DNA of 47,038 nucleotides from Hyphomicrobiales bacterium (GCA_900473685.1 UCNE01000001.1:1-47038), one strand, 5' to 3'. Counted from the first letter of the stretch, positions 1 to 9,216 are shown. The notes: generated by a model from the letters alone, not told the origin. Numbers and translations are program-made.

Positions 1-1109
1 TAACGGAAGAAGAAATCCATCAGTTTGAACATCGGCTTGGTGATGAAGTAGAACCAGCCCCAGTCGATCAGGAGGTCGAACTGCGGGATCGAGTAGGATT
101 TCTCGTAGCCGTCAACCAGCGGTACCTGCTTGGCGCCTGCGAAAACCAGGGTCTTCAACTCAGTGGACTGGCCGGGCGCGATGGTGACGGCGTCCTGCTT
201 GTAGTCAGCCTGGAAGCGCGGGCGGCCATCCGTGAAGTGTTCGTACTTGGACTCGTAGGCCAGGTTCTGCGGCGGCACGATGGCTGCGGCCCAGTACTTG
301 TCGGTGATGCCGAGCCAGCCGGTCGTCGCTTTTTCATGCTTAGCCGGAACGTCATTCTCCACCTTGCTATAGGCGATTTCGTTGAGGCCATGCTCGCCGA
401 TGACGCCGATGAAGCCTTCATGCAGAACGTAGACACTCGGCGTGGTCGGCTTGTTGAAGCGGGTGACGCGGCCATAGGTGGAGAGCGATACCGGAGCGCC
501 GCTGCCATTGTTGATGGTGTCGGCAACCTGGAACATGAAGTGTTCGTCGATCGAGATCGTGCGGGTGAAAACCACGCCCTTCTCGTTGGTGTAGGTCAAG
601 ACGACAGGGGTTGCGGTCGTCAGCTTGTCGCCGCTTTTCACTGTCCAGACCGTCGTCGGGCCAGGAACGGTGCCGGAGACTTCGTTGCCGATATAACCGA
701 GTTCGGTAAAGTAGCCGTCAGGCGTGTCGGAGGGGCTGAACAGGGTGATCAGCGGGCTCTTGTCGTCGACGGTCTCGTGGTATTCCTTGAGCTTCAGGTC
801 GTCGAAGCGTGCGCCGGTCAGGTTGATCGAGCCGCTGAGCGCTGCCGTGTCGATGGAAACACGGGCGGATTTGGCGATCGCCTGGTCACGGGTTTCAACA
901 GCGCCGGGGACGGCGCCCTGCGTTGGCTGGGCCTGACCCGGGACGGCAGCAGGCGTACCAGCCGGCTGGGTCTGCTGTGTCAGCTTCTGATGGGCTTCCG
1001 CCGCAATCCGTTCTTTCTCTATCTTCGGATTCACATAGAGAAATTGCCAGGCAATCAGGATGAGCACTGACAGCCCGATCGCCACGAAGTAGTTGCGGTT
1101 TTTTTCCAT
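1..1109 (-). CDS. yidC: YidC membrane protein insertase, partial (N-terminal part)
   Basis: Inserts and folds inner-membrane proteins, alone or with SecYEG. Read on the minus strand, the protein begins [20 protein letters not shown], a first membrane helix. A low-complexity Ala/Pro/Gln linker follows, then the large periplasmic beta domain that Gram-negative YidC carries. The window edge cuts the gene at about residue 369, near DWGWFYFITKPMF, just where the conserved insertase core begins, so the five-helix core lies outside. The ATG (1107-1109) shares one base with the rnpA stop (TGATG), which implies translational coupling. The order rpmH-rnpA-yidC is the usual bacterial one. Identification is firm; only the C-terminal part is unseen. 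Confidence 0.96.
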   Translation of the reverse strand, partial: MEKNRNYFVAIGLSVLILIAWQFLYVNPKIEKERIAAEAHQKLTQQTQPAGTPAAVPGQAQPTQGAVPGAVETRDQAIAKSARVSIDTAALSGSINLTGARFDDLKLKEYHETVDDKSPLITLFSPSDTPDGYFTELGYIGNEVSGTVPGPTTVWTVKSGDKLTTATPVVLTYTNEKGVVFTRTISIDEHFMFQVADTINNGSGAPVSLSTYGRVTRFNKPTTPSVYVLHEGFIGVIGEHGLNEIAYSKVENDVPAKHEKATTGWLGITDKYWAAAIVPPQNLAYESKYEHFTDGRPRFQADYKQDAVTIAPGQSTELKTLVFAGAKQVPLVDGYEKSYSIPQFDLLIDWGWFYFITKPMFKLMDFFFR

Positions 1110-1495
1110 CATTCTTTCCTGGAGCCGGCCGGTGGCCGTGAATATTTTTGCTTGCTTTCGATCCGCTCGCAGAGGGTCTTGCCGATCCGCTCGAAGGGCG
1201 CGTTCAAAAGGTCGCGTCTGGCGACAATCACATAGTCATGTCCGGGCTTCATTGCAAACCCGGCGGAAAGCCGCACGGCCTCTTTCAGGCGCCGGCGCAT
1301 CCGGTTGCGTTCGACGGCATTGCCATGCTTCTTGGTGACGGTAAAACCGACACGCGGCCCGGTATCCGGTTCGCTGCGATCAAGAACTTCCAGAAGAAAC
1401 AACGGACCCTTCCGCTGCTCTCCCTTGCGCACGGCAAGAAACTGCGGCCGGCTTTTCAGCCGCCCGGCAGTTGATTTAGGCTTGGGTGATGTCAT
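1109..1495 (-). CDS. rnpA: Ribonuclease P protein component
   Basis: Basic protein subunit of RNase P, which helps the RNA subunit mature tRNA 5' ends. The protein is 128 aa and contains the family signature: [20 protein letters not shown], the RNR helix region, near residues 49-68. The reading frame is open further upstream, but the ATG at 1495 was chosen because AAGGAG lies about 9 nt before it and the protein then starts MTSPKPKS, close to the usual length. It ends on the yidC start codon and lies 135 bp downstream of rpmH, so the three genes probably share one transcript. Confidence 0.95.
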   Translation of the reverse strand: MTSPKPKSTAGRLKSRPQFLAVRKGEQRKGPLFLLEVLDRSEPDTGPRVGFTVTKKHGNAVERNRMRRRLKEAVRLSAGFAMKPGHDYVIVARRDLLNAPFERIGKTLCERIESKQKYSRPPAGSRKE

Positions 1496-1630
1496 TCGCC
1501 CGCGCTCCTTCTTGGAGCTGGAGCATCCATCGTCCCGAAAGACGGTTGAAGGATGCTCCGGCACCGTGAAGCCGCGCATGCAGGTTTCGCGAAGGTAAGT
1601 GCGCGAAGACGCGGCACGCGCCAGACGGCC

Positions 1631-1768
1631 TTAAGCCGACAGACGCTTACGGCCACGTGCCCGGCGGGCAACGATAACCTTGCGGCCACCCTTGGTGGCG
1701 ATACGTGCACGGAAGCCGTGACGGCGCTTGCGAACAAGCTTGGACGGTTGATAGGTACGCTTCGTCAT
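1631..1768 (-). CDS. rpmH: Ribosomal protein bL34
   Basis: Small, very basic protein of the 50S subunit, 45 aa. The start [19 protein letters not shown] and the end [10 protein letters not shown] match the near-invariant L34 family. First gene of the rpmH-rnpA-yidC cluster, read from the promoter at 1883-1911. It is too short for a 60-codon ORF cutoff but unmistakable. Confidence 0.97.
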   Translation of the reverse strand: MTKRTYQPSKLVRKRRHGFRARIATKGGRKVIVARRARGRKRLSA

Positions 1769-1882
1769 TTATTTTAATACCGCGGTGTGCGGCCCTTCTT
1801 GGGTTTGCTTCTTAGCAAGGGAGCGTTACGTGCCGGACACGGCGTTGCACAGGGCAAGGGGACTTGTCCGGACGTGGGCGGC

Positions 1883-1911
1883 TTATAAGAGCAAAGAGCC
1901 GCGAAAGTCAA
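1883..1911 (-). promoter_or_regulatory. Sigma-70-type promoter of rpmH-rnpA-yidC
   Basis: On the minus strand TTGACT (1911-1906) is followed after exactly 17 bp by TTATAA (1888-1883). This is close to consensus and correctly placed for a leader of about 107 nt before rpmH. Inferred by eye. Confidence 0.7.
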
Positions 1912-2083
1912 TTGCCGGGGCTGAAAAGCTGGGATTGACGCCGATTACGCCGTTCCAGCATGCCAAGAGCAATGGTGCAAACTATTTGTGATGTTCAACT
2001 TACGATTGAAAGTTAGCGTATCTTAATGTAATTGATTAAACAAAGCCCTAAGACCAAATTGCTAGAATTGTTTGTCTCCGCAA

Positions 2084-2100
2084 GAGTCTTCATTAACCAT
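2084..2100 (+). promoter_or_regulatory. CtrA-like half-site next to a CcrM (GANTC) site
   Basis: GAGTC at 2084-2088 fits the GANTC target of the cell-cycle methyltransferase CcrM. TTAACCAT at 2093-2100 fits the half-site bound by the cell-cycle regulator CtrA in alphaproteobacteria. Both lie 84-100 bp upstream of the chemoreceptor start. Motif match only. Confidence 0.35.
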
Positions 2101-2183
2101 CGCTGCCCTAGGGTCGTCCTCGACGCAAGAACCCGTAAGCTGTGCCTTTCATGGCCTGTTGGCGGTCCCAGGGAGGCACGTAC

Positions 2184-4193
2184 ATGAAAATTCGAGGCAA
2201 GATCTATCTCATCGTCGGCTTGATGAGCCTGATCGCAGTGGCTGTGACCGGCATGGCGCTGACCGTGATTACACAATACAATGCAAGGCTCGTCCAGTTC
2301 GACAATGCCTCGGACCGCGCGCTGAACGGCGAGCATCTCAATCGTCTGGTAACGGCCGTCGTCATGGAAGCGCGCGGTATCTACGCAGCGCCGACGGTGG
2401 AAAAGTCGAAGCCCTTTGCTGAAGGCCTGGTGAAGAACCTCGACAAGATTGACGCCCTCCTTGCCGAGTGGAAGCCGCTCGTGCCTGCCGAGGAAATTGC
2501 CGCGTTCGATGCCGTCGTCAAGCGTGCTGCCGAATTCCGTACTTTCCGCACGGAAACCGCCCGTCTGAGCCAGGAGGTCTCGCCGCAGGCCGCCAACGAA
2601 CAGGGCAACAACGATCTCAACCGCGCCAACCGCAAGGCTTTTCAGGCGGAAATCGACGCCATCGTCGATACCGACCGCGCAGCGCTGGATACGATCCAGA
2701 ATGAAGTCAACGCGATCGAAAGCCAGATGATCCTGATGGTGTTGCTGACCGCCGGCTTCGGTCTGATCATCGGCGCGGGTACCGCTTTCTATATCGGCAC
2801 CAAGCAGCTCAGCCAGCCGATCCTGCAATTGACCGGCACGATGAAACTGTTGGCCGATGGTGATCTCAACGCCAACGTACCCTTTGCCGGACGTAAGGAT
2901 GAAATCGGTGAAATGGCGGCTGCCGTCGAAGTCTTCAAGCGCAATGGCCTGGCCGTACGCGAATTGAACGCACAGGAAACCGTGCTGCGCGAAAAGAGCG
3001 CCGACCTGCAGTCGAGCATTGCCGTTGTCGTCACGGCCGCCGCTGCCGGCGACTTTACCCAGCGGATCAGCAAGGATTACGGCAATGCCGATCTCAATCG
3101 CTTTGCCGCCAGCCTCAACGAGCTTGTCGATGGCGTCGACAGCGGCGTCAACGAGACTCGCCGCGTTATCGCCAGCCTTTCGGGCGGCGATCTGACGCAG
3201 AACATGCACGGTACTTTCCAGGGCGCCTTTGCCGAGTTGCAGCAGAACGTCAACGACACGCTGTCGACCCTGCAGAATACCCTGCGCGAAGTTCGCACCA
3301 CCACGGACTCGATCAACGGCAATTCGTCGGAACTGCGCTCCGCAGCGGACGACCTGTCGAAGCGCACCGAACAGCAGGCCGCCGCACTCGAAGAGACCTC
3401 GGCAGCCCTCGAGCAGATTACTGCAGCTGTCCGCAACTCCACCGACCGCGCCCAGGAAGCGACTGTCATGGTCACCGAGGCCAAGCAGAGTGCAGCCCAG
3501 TCCGGCGAAGTCGTGCGCAAGGCCGTCGATGCCATGGGCCGGATCGAGCAGGCCTCCAGCGAGATCGGCCAGATCACCAACGTCATCGACGAGATCGCCT
3601 TCCAGACCAATCTTCTGGCGCTCAACGCCGGTGTCGAGGCCGCCCGTGCCGGCGATGCGGGCAAGGGCTTTGCCGTCGTCGCCCAGGAAGTCCGCGAACT
3701 CGCCCAGCGTGCGGCCAGTGCCGCCAAGGACATCAAGGGTCTGATCGCCAAGTCCGGTTCGGAAGTAGCAACCGGCGTCAAGCTGGTGCAGGAAACGGGT
3801 GAGGTTCTCGGCAATATCGAGACGCGGGTGTTGAGCATCAACGACCATATCCATTCGATCGCCACCGCGGCCCGCGAACAGTCGACAGGTCTTGGCGAAG
3901 TCAGCACGGCCGTCAACCAGATGGACCAGGTGACCCAGCAGAACGCTGCGATGGTCGAGGAAGCCAATGCCGCCACCCACAAGCTTTCGGCCGAAGCCGA
4001 CAGCCTGGCGCGGCTGATCTCCCACTTCAAGCTGGACGACAGCGCGCCGCTGCGGGTCGTTGCTGCTCCGGTTCGCGAAAACACCCGGCCGGTCGCCTCG
4101 CCTGCCCGCAAGATGATGGGCACCGTCGCCCGCGCCTTCGGTGGCGGCTCGGCCAGTGCCGCCGTGTCGAAGGACAATTGGGAAGAATTCTGA
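2184..4193 (+). CDS. Methyl-accepting chemotaxis protein (transmembrane chemoreceptor)
   Basis: Senses a ligand outside the inner membrane and controls CheA through CheW. 669 aa. The order is: TM1 at residues 9-28; a periplasmic helical sensor to about 180; TM2 at about 183-208; a HAMP domain; a second HAMP-like segment at about 285-335; then the signalling hairpin with the conserved tip [20 protein letters not shown]. It ends in NWEEF, matching the xWxxF tether that binds CheR and CheB in high-abundance receptors. ATG 2184 was chosen over the frame's earlier ATG because GGGAGG precedes it by about 8 nt and the protein then begins directly with TM1. Single gene, followed by a strong terminator. 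The ligand cannot be predicted. The long minus-strand frame opposite is a codon-bias shadow. Confidence 0.95.
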   Translation: MKIRGKIYLIVGLMSLIAVAVTGMALTVITQYNARLVQFDNASDRALNGEHLNRLVTAVVMEARGIYAAPTVEKSKPFAEGLVKNLDKIDALLAEWKPLVPAEEIAAFDAVVKRAAEFRTFRTETARLSQEVSPQAANEQGNNDLNRANRKAFQAEIDAIVDTDRAALDTIQNEVNAIESQMILMVLLTAGFGLIIGAGTAFYIGTKQLSQPILQLTGTMKLLADGDLNANVPFAGRKDEIGEMAAAVEVFKRNGLAVRELNAQETVLREKSADLQSSIAVVVTAAAAGDFTQRISKDYGNADLNRFAASLNELVDGVDSGVNETRRVIASLSGGDLTQNMHGTFQGAFAELQQNVNDTLSTLQNTLREVRTTTDSINGNSSELRSAADDLSKRTEQQAAALEETSAALEQITAAVRNSTDRAQEATVMVTEAKQSAAQSGEVVRKAVDAMGRIEQASSEIGQITNVIDEIAFQTNLLALNAGVEAARAGDAGKGFAVVAQEVRELAQRAASAAKDIKGLIAKSGSEVATGVKLVQETGEVLGNIETRVLSINDHIHSIATAAREQSTGLGEVSTAVNQMDQVTQQNAAMVEEANAATHKLSAEADSLARLISHFKLDDSAPLRVVAAPVRENTRPVASPARKMMGTVARAFGGGSASAAVSKDNWEEF

Positions 4194-4223
4194 TCCCCAA
4201 CAGGACATCGGACTTGAACAGCA

Positions 4224-4262
4224 ATCCCGCGGCGAGTCGGTCTCGCCGCGGGATTTTTCTTT
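4224..4262 (+). terminator. Intrinsic terminator of the chemoreceptor gene
   Basis: A perfect 13-bp stem (4224-4236 with 4242-4254), a 5-nt loop TCGGT, and a run of T. It begins 31 bp after the stop codon. Confidence 0.9.
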
Positions 4263-4336
4263 CTGATCACGGCGACGTTGTTGAGCGCGATCATTCGTTA
4301 TTGGTTCGAGCGGCGCTTTCCTTCTAATGCTGGGCG

Positions 4337-5137
4337 ATGGAACACAATGATCACAAAAGGCCGCAGCCGGGCGTGACGGTAGGCGAGGGCCAGCCGGCGG
4401 GGCAGCCGCTGGTGCTGCGCCTCGCTCCGCTCTTCGTGCTGGCAGCAGGCCTTGCCCTTGCCTATGGGCTGGGATGGCACCGTTATGTGACGCTCGGCTG
4501 GCTGGCCGATCAGCGCGAGGTGCTGCTCGATATGGTGGCGCGCCATCCGGTGCGGGCGGTGGTGCTGTTTTTCGCGGTCTATGCTGCCATCGTCGCACTG
4601 TCGGTTCCCGCGGCATCGGTGCTGACGATCTTTGCCGGATTCCTGTTCGGCTGGCTGCCCGGCGGGATCATCGTGGTGATCGCCGCCACCGCCGGTTCCT
4701 GCCTGCTGTTTGCAGGGGCACGCACGGTGTTCGGCGATACTCTGCGGCGGCGGGCGGGGCCGTTTCTCAACCGGTTTTCGGACGGCTTCAGCCGAAATGC
4801 TTTCAGCTATCTGCTGGTCCTGCGTCTGGCGCCGGTGTTTCCGTTCTTCGTGGTCAACATCGCCCCCGCTTTTTTCGCCGTCAGCCTGCGGACCTTTGCG
4901 CTGGCCACCGTGGTCGGCATCATTCCGGGTACATTCGTCTACACGTGGTTGGGCTGCGGCTTCGAAGAGGCCATCGGCGATGCGGCGGCTTACGGCAGGC
5001 CCTTGCAATTGGGCGATTTCCTGACGCCAAAGCTGACCGTTGCCTTCATGGCACTCGCCGTCATTGCCGCCCTGCCGCTTCTGGTGCAATTTGCTCGCGA
5101 AAAACGGCAGGCGGCGGGTGATCGTGGACAAGACTGA
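4337..5137 (+). CDS. TVP38/TMEM64 (SNARE-associated/DedA-like) membrane protein
   Basis: Integral inner-membrane protein, 266 aa. TM1 lies at about 28-46, and further helices run from about 70 to 250. The central block VPAASVLTIFAGFLFG followed by a Gly/Ala-rich helix and LRLAPVFPFFVVN is the family signature (the re-entrant VTT/DedA domain). The biochemical role of bacterial TVP38 proteins is not settled; membrane lipid or ion transport has been proposed for the wider superfamily. Its 3' end overlaps the next gene, a flavoprotein disulfide reductase. TVP38 proteins and mercuric-reductase-like flavoproteins are often neighbours or fused in bacteria, so the two probably act together. Confidence 0.9.
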   Translation: MEHNDHKRPQPGVTVGEGQPAGQPLVLRLAPLFVLAAGLALAYGLGWHRYVTLGWLADQREVLLDMVARHPVRAVVLFFAVYAAIVALSVPAASVLTIFAGFLFGWLPGGIIVVIAATAGSCLLFAGARTVFGDTLRRRAGPFLNRFSDGFSRNAFSYLLVLRLAPVFPFFVVNIAPAFFAVSLRTFALATVVGIIPGTFVYTWLGCGFEEAIGDAAAYGRPLQLGDFLTPKLTVAFMALAVIAALPLLVQFAREKRQAAGDRGQD

Positions 5138-6566
5138 CGGCGTGGCAACGGTTCTTTCCCCCGATATCTGCATCATCGGCGCGGGCTCTGCGGGTCTTTC
5201 CGTTGCCGCAGGCGCGGCCGCCTTCGGCGTGCCCGTCGTGCTGATCGAGCGCGGACAGATGGGCGGCGAGTGCCTGAATACTGGCTGTGTGCCGTCCAAG
5301 GCGCTGATCGCGGCGGCAAAGCACGCGCATGCGGTCCGCAAGGCGGCCGAATTCGGGGTGATCGCCGGTGAGCCGCTGATCGATTTCGACAAGGTGCGGG
5401 CGCATGTGCACTCAGTGATCGATGCCATAGCGCCGAATGATTCGGCCGAGCGGTTCACGGCCATGGGCGTGACAGTCATCAAGGCGGATGCACGGTTCAT
5501 CGACCGCGATAGCGTCATCGCTGGAGGCTATACCATTCGCGCCCGCCGTTTCGTCATCGCGACGGGATCCGCGCCGCTCATTCTGCCGGTCCCCGGCCTT
5601 GCCGGTATCGATTACCTGACCAACGAAACGCTGTTCGACCTCAAGAGCCTGCCGCAGCATCTCGTCATCATCGGTGCCGGACCGGTGGGGATGGAAATGG
5701 CGCAGGCGCATCGGCGGCTGGGGGCGAGGGTGACGGTTGTCGATGCGGGCAGGGCGCTTGCCAAGGAGGATCCCGAACTGGCGGGCATCGTGCTCGAGCG
5801 GCTGCGGGACGAGGGCATCGAGATTGTCGAACACAGCCGGGTTCTGTCGGCCGAAAAGACGGCAAATAGCGTTCGCCTGCACTGCGAAACGCCGGGTGGG
5901 CGGATTGCCATCGATGGCAGCGCCCTGCTGGTTGCGGCCGGAAAGACGGGCAATACAACCGGGCTGGGCCTCGAAGCCGCCGGTATTGCCGTCACGGCAG
6001 CCGGTATCGCCGTCGACGGCCGCCTGCGAACCGCCAACCGCCGCGTCTATGCGATCGGCGACGCGGCAGGCGGGCTGCAATTCACCCATGCCGCCAATTA
6101 TCACGCCTCGCTGGTGCTGCGTGAAATCCTGTTCCGCCTGCCGGGCCGGGAAAATCGAGATATCGTTCCGCGGACCACGTTCACCGATCCGGAAATCGCC
6201 TCGGCCGGCCTTGGAGAAGAGGAGGCCCGCGCCCGCTACGGTCAGGTGAACGTCCTTCGCTGGTCCTACGCGGACAATGACCGCGCCCAGGCGGAACGCA
6301 GGACTGCGGGCCTGATCAAGATCATTACCGGCAGGCGCGGGAGGATTATTGGCGTTGGCATTGCCGGGGCCGGAGCGGCCGAGATGATCGCCACCTGGTC
6401 GGTCATCATTGCCAATGGCCAGCGTCTCTCCCATGTGCGCAACGCCATCGTGCCCTATCCGGCCATGGCGGAGATTGGAAAACGCGCCGTCATCGCCTAT
6501 TATGAGCCCCTGACACGCACGCCGTTCGTCCGGGCCATCATCCGACTGCTCAGACGTTTCGGCTGA
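5124..6566 (+). CDS. FAD-dependent pyridine nucleotide-disulfide oxidoreductase (mercuric reductase/dihydrolipoamide dehydrogenase-like)
   Basis: Class I flavoprotein disulfide reductase, about 480 aa. It has the FAD-binding GAGSAGLSVAAG near the N terminus, the redox-active cysteine pair in GGECLNTGCVPSKAL, the NAD(P)H-binding GAGPVGMEMA, the second FAD motif YAIGDAAGG, and a C-terminal dimerisation domain. No N-terminal mercury-binding HMA domain and no C-terminal vicinal Cys pair are visible, so mercury reduction is not supported; the substrate is unknown. The start is uncertain: GTG 5124 has an AGGCGG about 9 nt upstream, and GTG 5118 is also in frame. Either way it overlaps the end of the TVP38 gene by 14-20 nt, which implies coupling. 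The family member cannot be named from sequence alone. Confidence 0.9.
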   Translation: MDKTDGVATVLSPDICIIGAGSAGLSVAAGAAAFGVPVVLIERGQMGGECLNTGCVPSKALIAAAKHAHAVRKAAEFGVIAGEPLIDFDKVRAHVHSVIDAIAPNDSAERFTAMGVTVIKADARFIDRDSVIAGGYTIRARRFVIATGSAPLILPVPGLAGIDYLTNETLFDLKSLPQHLVIIGAGPVGMEMAQAHRRLGARVTVVDAGRALAKEDPELAGIVLERLRDEGIEIVEHSRVLSAEKTANSVRLHCETPGGRIAIDGSALLVAAGKTGNTTGLGLEAAGIAVTAAGIAVDGRLRTANRRVYAIGDAAGGLQFTHAANYHASLVLREILFRLPGRENRDIVPRTTFTDPEIASAGLGEEEARARYGQVNVLRWSYADNDRAQAERRTAGLIKIITGRRGRIIGVGIAGAGAAEMIATWSVIIANGQRLSHVRNAIVPYPAMAEIGKRAVIAYYEPLTRTPFVRAIIRLLRRFG

Positions 6567-6570
6567 GACG

Positions 6571-8067
6571 ATGGAATTCGACGACATGACGGCAGAGACA
6601 ACAGACACCACGGCCCTCGAGAGGCAGCCCGCCCGCGTTGGTTTTTTTCGCGGCCTTTCCGGCAAGCTTCTGTTTCTGACGGTCGTCTTCGTCATGCTTG
6701 CCGAAGTCCTGATCTTCGTGCCGTCCGTCGCCAATATGCGCATCCGCTGGATGGAAGACCGGCTGAACACGGCCGCTGCCGCCGGTGTCGTCGTCGACGG
6801 CTTGCAGGGGGTAGAGCTGCCGCGCCCGGTTCAGGAAGAAACCCTGATGGCGACCGGAACAAAAGCCATCGTACTTAGGCGCGAGGGCGAATCGCGACTG
6901 ATCGCGGCGGTGGACATGCCGCCCGAAATCGACGCCCAGTACGACGTTGCCGCGATGACCCCGATCACCGCTATCCGCGACGCCTTCGACACGCTGCTGT
7001 TTGGCGGCGACAAGGTTGTGCGGATCTATGGACCGATCGGCGAAAGTGCTGCGATCATCGAAGTGGTGATGGAGGATGCCAGCCTGCGCAAGGCGATGCT
7101 GGTCTATTCGCGCAATGTCTTCTTCTTGTCGCTGGTCATCTCGCTGTTTACGGCAGCGCTGATCTTTCTCGCCATCAACCGCCTGATGATCGTGCCGATC
7201 CGCCGGATGACCACCAACATGCAGGAATTCGCAGCCGAACCGTCCAATCCCGCCCGCGTTATGGAGCCGGCGGCAGGGCGTGATGAGCTTTCGATTGCCG
7301 GGCAGCACCTGTCGGCAATGCAGCAGCAGCTGCAGAAGACGTTGAAACAGCAGAAGAACCTTGCCGATCTCGGGCTTGCCGTGTCGAAGATCAATCACGA
7401 CATGCGCAATATCCTCGCGTCGGCGCAGCTGATCTCCGACCGCCTCGCTGATGTCGACGATCCGATCGTCAAACGGTTCGCACCGACGCTGCTGCGCACC
7501 ATTGACCGGGCCGTCGGCTACACGACCGAGGTTCTGTCCTATGGCCGCACCACCGAGCCGGAGCCGCATCGCCGGTTCGTCAAGCTGCGGCCGCTGGTGA
7601 GCGATGTCGGAGAAATGCTGGCGATCGACCCGAATGCCGGCATCGAATTCGGTATCCAGATCCCGGAAGACCTGCAGGTCGATGCCGACAGCGAGCAGCT
7701 GTTTCGCGTCGTCCACAATATCTGCCGCAACGCGGTACAGGCGCTGATGAACGATCACGCCGATAGCACCGCCGCCCGCACCATCAGCGTGTCGGCGATG
7801 CGCACCGGCAGCGTCGTCAGCATTTCCGTCGACGACACCGGTCCCGGCATGCCAGCCAAGGCGCGCGAACACCTGTTTTCCGCCTTCAGGGGCTCCGCCC
7901 GCTCCGGCGGCACGGGTCTCGGGCTTGCCATCGCCCGCGAACTGGTGCTGGCCCATGGCGGCACCATCGCGCTGGTGGAAAAACCGACGCCGGGAACGCT
8001 GTTCAGAATCGAACTTCCCGACCGTCCCGTCCCGCTGGACGCTTTCCGCTCGAAAGCCCGTCACTGA
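6571..8067 (+). CDS. Sensor histidine kinase (orphan, HAMP-containing)
   Basis: Inner-membrane kinase of a two-component system, 498 aa. TM1 lies at about 28-50, a periplasmic sensor at about 51-180, TM2 at about 183-206 and HAMP at about 207-260. The phospho-acceptor is His276 in KINHDMRN. The ATPase domain has the N box NICRNAVQAL, G1 DDTGPGMP and G2 GGTGLGLAIA. It starts 4 bp after the reductase stop, so it is probably the third gene of an operon with the TVP38 protein and the reductase. No response regulator is adjacent. An in-frame ATG at 6586 is an alternative start. What it senses is unknown; the neighbours suggest a membrane or redox signal, which is inference. Confidence 0.92.
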   Translation: MEFDDMTAETTDTTALERQPARVGFFRGLSGKLLFLTVVFVMLAEVLIFVPSVANMRIRWMEDRLNTAAAAGVVVDGLQGVELPRPVQEETLMATGTKAIVLRREGESRLIAAVDMPPEIDAQYDVAAMTPITAIRDAFDTLLFGGDKVVRIYGPIGESAAIIEVVMEDASLRKAMLVYSRNVFFLSLVISLFTAALIFLAINRLMIVPIRRMTTNMQEFAAEPSNPARVMEPAAGRDELSIAGQHLSAMQQQLQKTLKQQKNLADLGLAVSKINHDMRNILASAQLISDRLADVDDPIVKRFAPTLLRTIDRAVGYTTEVLSYGRTTEPEPHRRFVKLRPLVSDVGEMLAIDPNAGIEFGIQIPEDLQVDADSEQLFRVVHNICRNAVQALMNDHADSTAARTISVSAMRTGSVVSISVDDTGPGMPAKAREHLFSAFRGSARSGGTGLGLAIARELVLAHGGTIALVEKPTPGTLFRIELPDRPVPLDAFRSKARH

Positions 8068-8267
8068 CCGGTAATTTTTTTGAAGACCTCCGCAACAGGC
8101 GTCAAACGCCGCTGTGGAAAGGCTTTGCGTGCGAAATCTATCCACAGTTTCAAGGATATAAGCAGGAGATTTCATCAAAAAAGAAAATTTCTGCCGAAAT
8201 TCGCTTGCATTCCCCATTGGGACGTTTTAGAGGATCGCCACGCAAGCGGTTGACGCCGCAGCAGGAA

Positions 8268-8344
8268 GCACCCGTAGCTCAGCTGGATAGAGCATCAGAC
8301 TACGAATCTGAGGGTCGGACGTTCGAATCGTTCCGGGTGCACCA
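8268..8344 (+). tRNA. tRNA-Arg(ACG)
   Basis: A 77-nt cloverleaf with acceptor stem GCACCCG/CGGGTGC, a D arm with AGCTCAGCTGGATAGAGC, anticodon stem TCAGA/TCTGA and loop CTACGAA (anticodon ACG, read ICG after deamination). The T arm carries GTTCGAATC and the CCA is encoded (8342-8344). Four T residues follow. A weak promoter-like pair, CTTGCA (8204-8209) and TTTAGA (8226-8231), lies upstream. Confidence 0.97.
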
Positions 8345-8489
8345 TTTTTCTACAGAAATATCAACGCCAAACGCCACTGATTGCGCTCTTGAAAAGACGG
8401 CGAAGGTCACAGCAGTTTCGGTTGCGATCTCTTGATCTGACGCATCGTCCGTGACCTCAACGCGTTGCGCTGATGAGGTTTCCGCCGGC

Positions 8490-8921
8490 ATGAATCCAGC
8501 TCCATATGATGACGCAAGCGAACCGCCGGTGATTACCGAGTGGCGCGGTCCATTTGAGAACAGCGAAGTCAACCTGCTTCATGCGGAGTGCTTCGAGCAC
8601 CGGTTGTTCGAGGATGATTGGTGGGCCCAGGTCAATCACTTTAGCTTGGGCTGGGTCTGTTTGCGGCGGTCAACGAAGCTGATCGGGTTCGTCAACGTCG
8701 CTTGGGATGGAGGTGTCCACGCCTTCGTTCTGGACACGATGATAACGGCTGCATCGAGGCGGCGGGGCCTTGCGACAGATTTGATAAAAGAGGCGACTAA
8801 ACGCGCGCGGGAAGCCGGTTGCGAGTGGCTTCATGTCGATTTCGATCCCGACCTCCGCCCGTTCTATTTCGACACTTGCGGTTTTACCCAAACGGATGCG
8901 GGGTTGATCCCACTCAAGTAA
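8490..8921 (+). CDS. GNAT-family N-acetyltransferase
   Basis: Predicted cytosolic acetyl-CoA-dependent N-acetyltransferase, 143 aa. Visible GNAT features are the beta strands GWVCLRRSTKLIGFVNVAWDGG, the acetyl-CoA loop DTMITAASRRRGLATDLI (an R-x-x-G-x-A variant), and the C-terminal strand WLHVDFDPDLRPFYFDTCGF. The substrate is unknown. GTG 8451 would add 13 residues; ATG 8490 is preferred because a GAGG lies upstream and the protein then begins MNPAPYDD, but the spacing (about 12 nt) is long. Single gene between tRNA-Arg and a convergent small gene. Confidence 0.8.
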   Translation: MNPAPYDDASEPPVITEWRGPFENSEVNLLHAECFEHRLFEDDWWAQVNHFSLGWVCLRRSTKLIGFVNVAWDGGVHAFVLDTMITAASRRRGLATDLIKEATKRAREAGCEWLHVDFDPDLRPFYFDTCGFTQTDAGLIPLK

Positions 8922-8973
8922 CAGCAGCGCAGCCGCTGTTTGCCGCCACGCCCGCTCGGCCGGTCATGCGGGA

Positions 8974-9216
8974 TTATTTCTTCTGCCGCAGGGCTTCGAT
9001 CAGGGTACGGGTTTTTCCTGTGGCGTAGACGATGTCTTCGCGGTCGAGATGCACGGTGATCTCGATGTCTTTCCAGCCCGCACCGTTCTCGCGGGCAAAG
9101 ATCACGGCTTCCTCCAGCGAGGGAAAGACCGAGGCGGCGCTTCCGGCAATCAAGAACTGCACCGTGCATTCCGCGTCCGCATAATTGGTGAGTGCTTTGA
9201 TGGGATCAAACGCCAT
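8974..9216 (-). CDS. Conserved hypothetical small protein
   Basis: 80 aa, acidic, with no signal peptide or membrane segment. The composition looks like a small mixed alpha/beta fold (TVQFLIAGSAASVFPSLEEA, then EITVHLDREDIVYATGK). The start at 9216 is preferred to 9240 because GGAG lies 7 nt before it. I do not recognise the family. It converges with the GNAT gene and lies downstream of, and in the same orientation as, an aldo/keto reductase, from which it is separated by a hairpin at 9331-9365. Confidence 0.65.
   Translation of the reverse strand: MAFDPIKALTNYADAECTVQFLIAGSAASVFPSLEEAVIFARENGAGWKDIEITVHLDREDIVYATGKTRTLIEALRQKK

Larger units (their letters stand above)
1769..2183. other. Intergenic region between rpmH and the chemoreceptor gene
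   Basis: 415 bp with no convincing gene. The left part is the rpmH leader and promoter on the minus strand. The right part, from about 1990, is AT-richer and is the leader of the chemoreceptor. It carries a CcrM-type GAGTC (2084-2088) and a CtrA-like half-site TTAACCAT (2093-2100). I see no confident -35/-10 pair for the plus-strand gene. Confidence 0.6.

Noticed and set aside
2013..4616. 867-codon minus-strand open frame opposite the chemoreceptor
   Set aside because: It mirrors the whole receptor gene, has no ribosome site or family features and an Arg/Pro/His-rich composition typical of antisense frames in high-GC DNA.
5118..6566. Mercuric reductase activity for the flavoprotein
   Set aside because: No HMA domain, no C-terminal Cys-Cys pair, and no mer genes nearby; only the general disulfide reductase fold is supported.
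8138..8146. DnaA-box-like CTATCCACA near tRNA-Arg
   Set aside because: One mismatch, only one weak inverted partner nearby and no dnaA, hemE or AT-rich unwinding region; not an origin.
6550..8217. 555-codon minus-strand frame opposite the histidine kinase
   Set aside because: Same reason: shadow of a well-supported kinase gene, composition biased to His/Arg/Gln/Asp, no start signals.
8300..8572. Minus-strand ORF across tRNA-Arg
   Set aside because: Runs through the tRNA gene and into the GNAT gene; no ribosome site.
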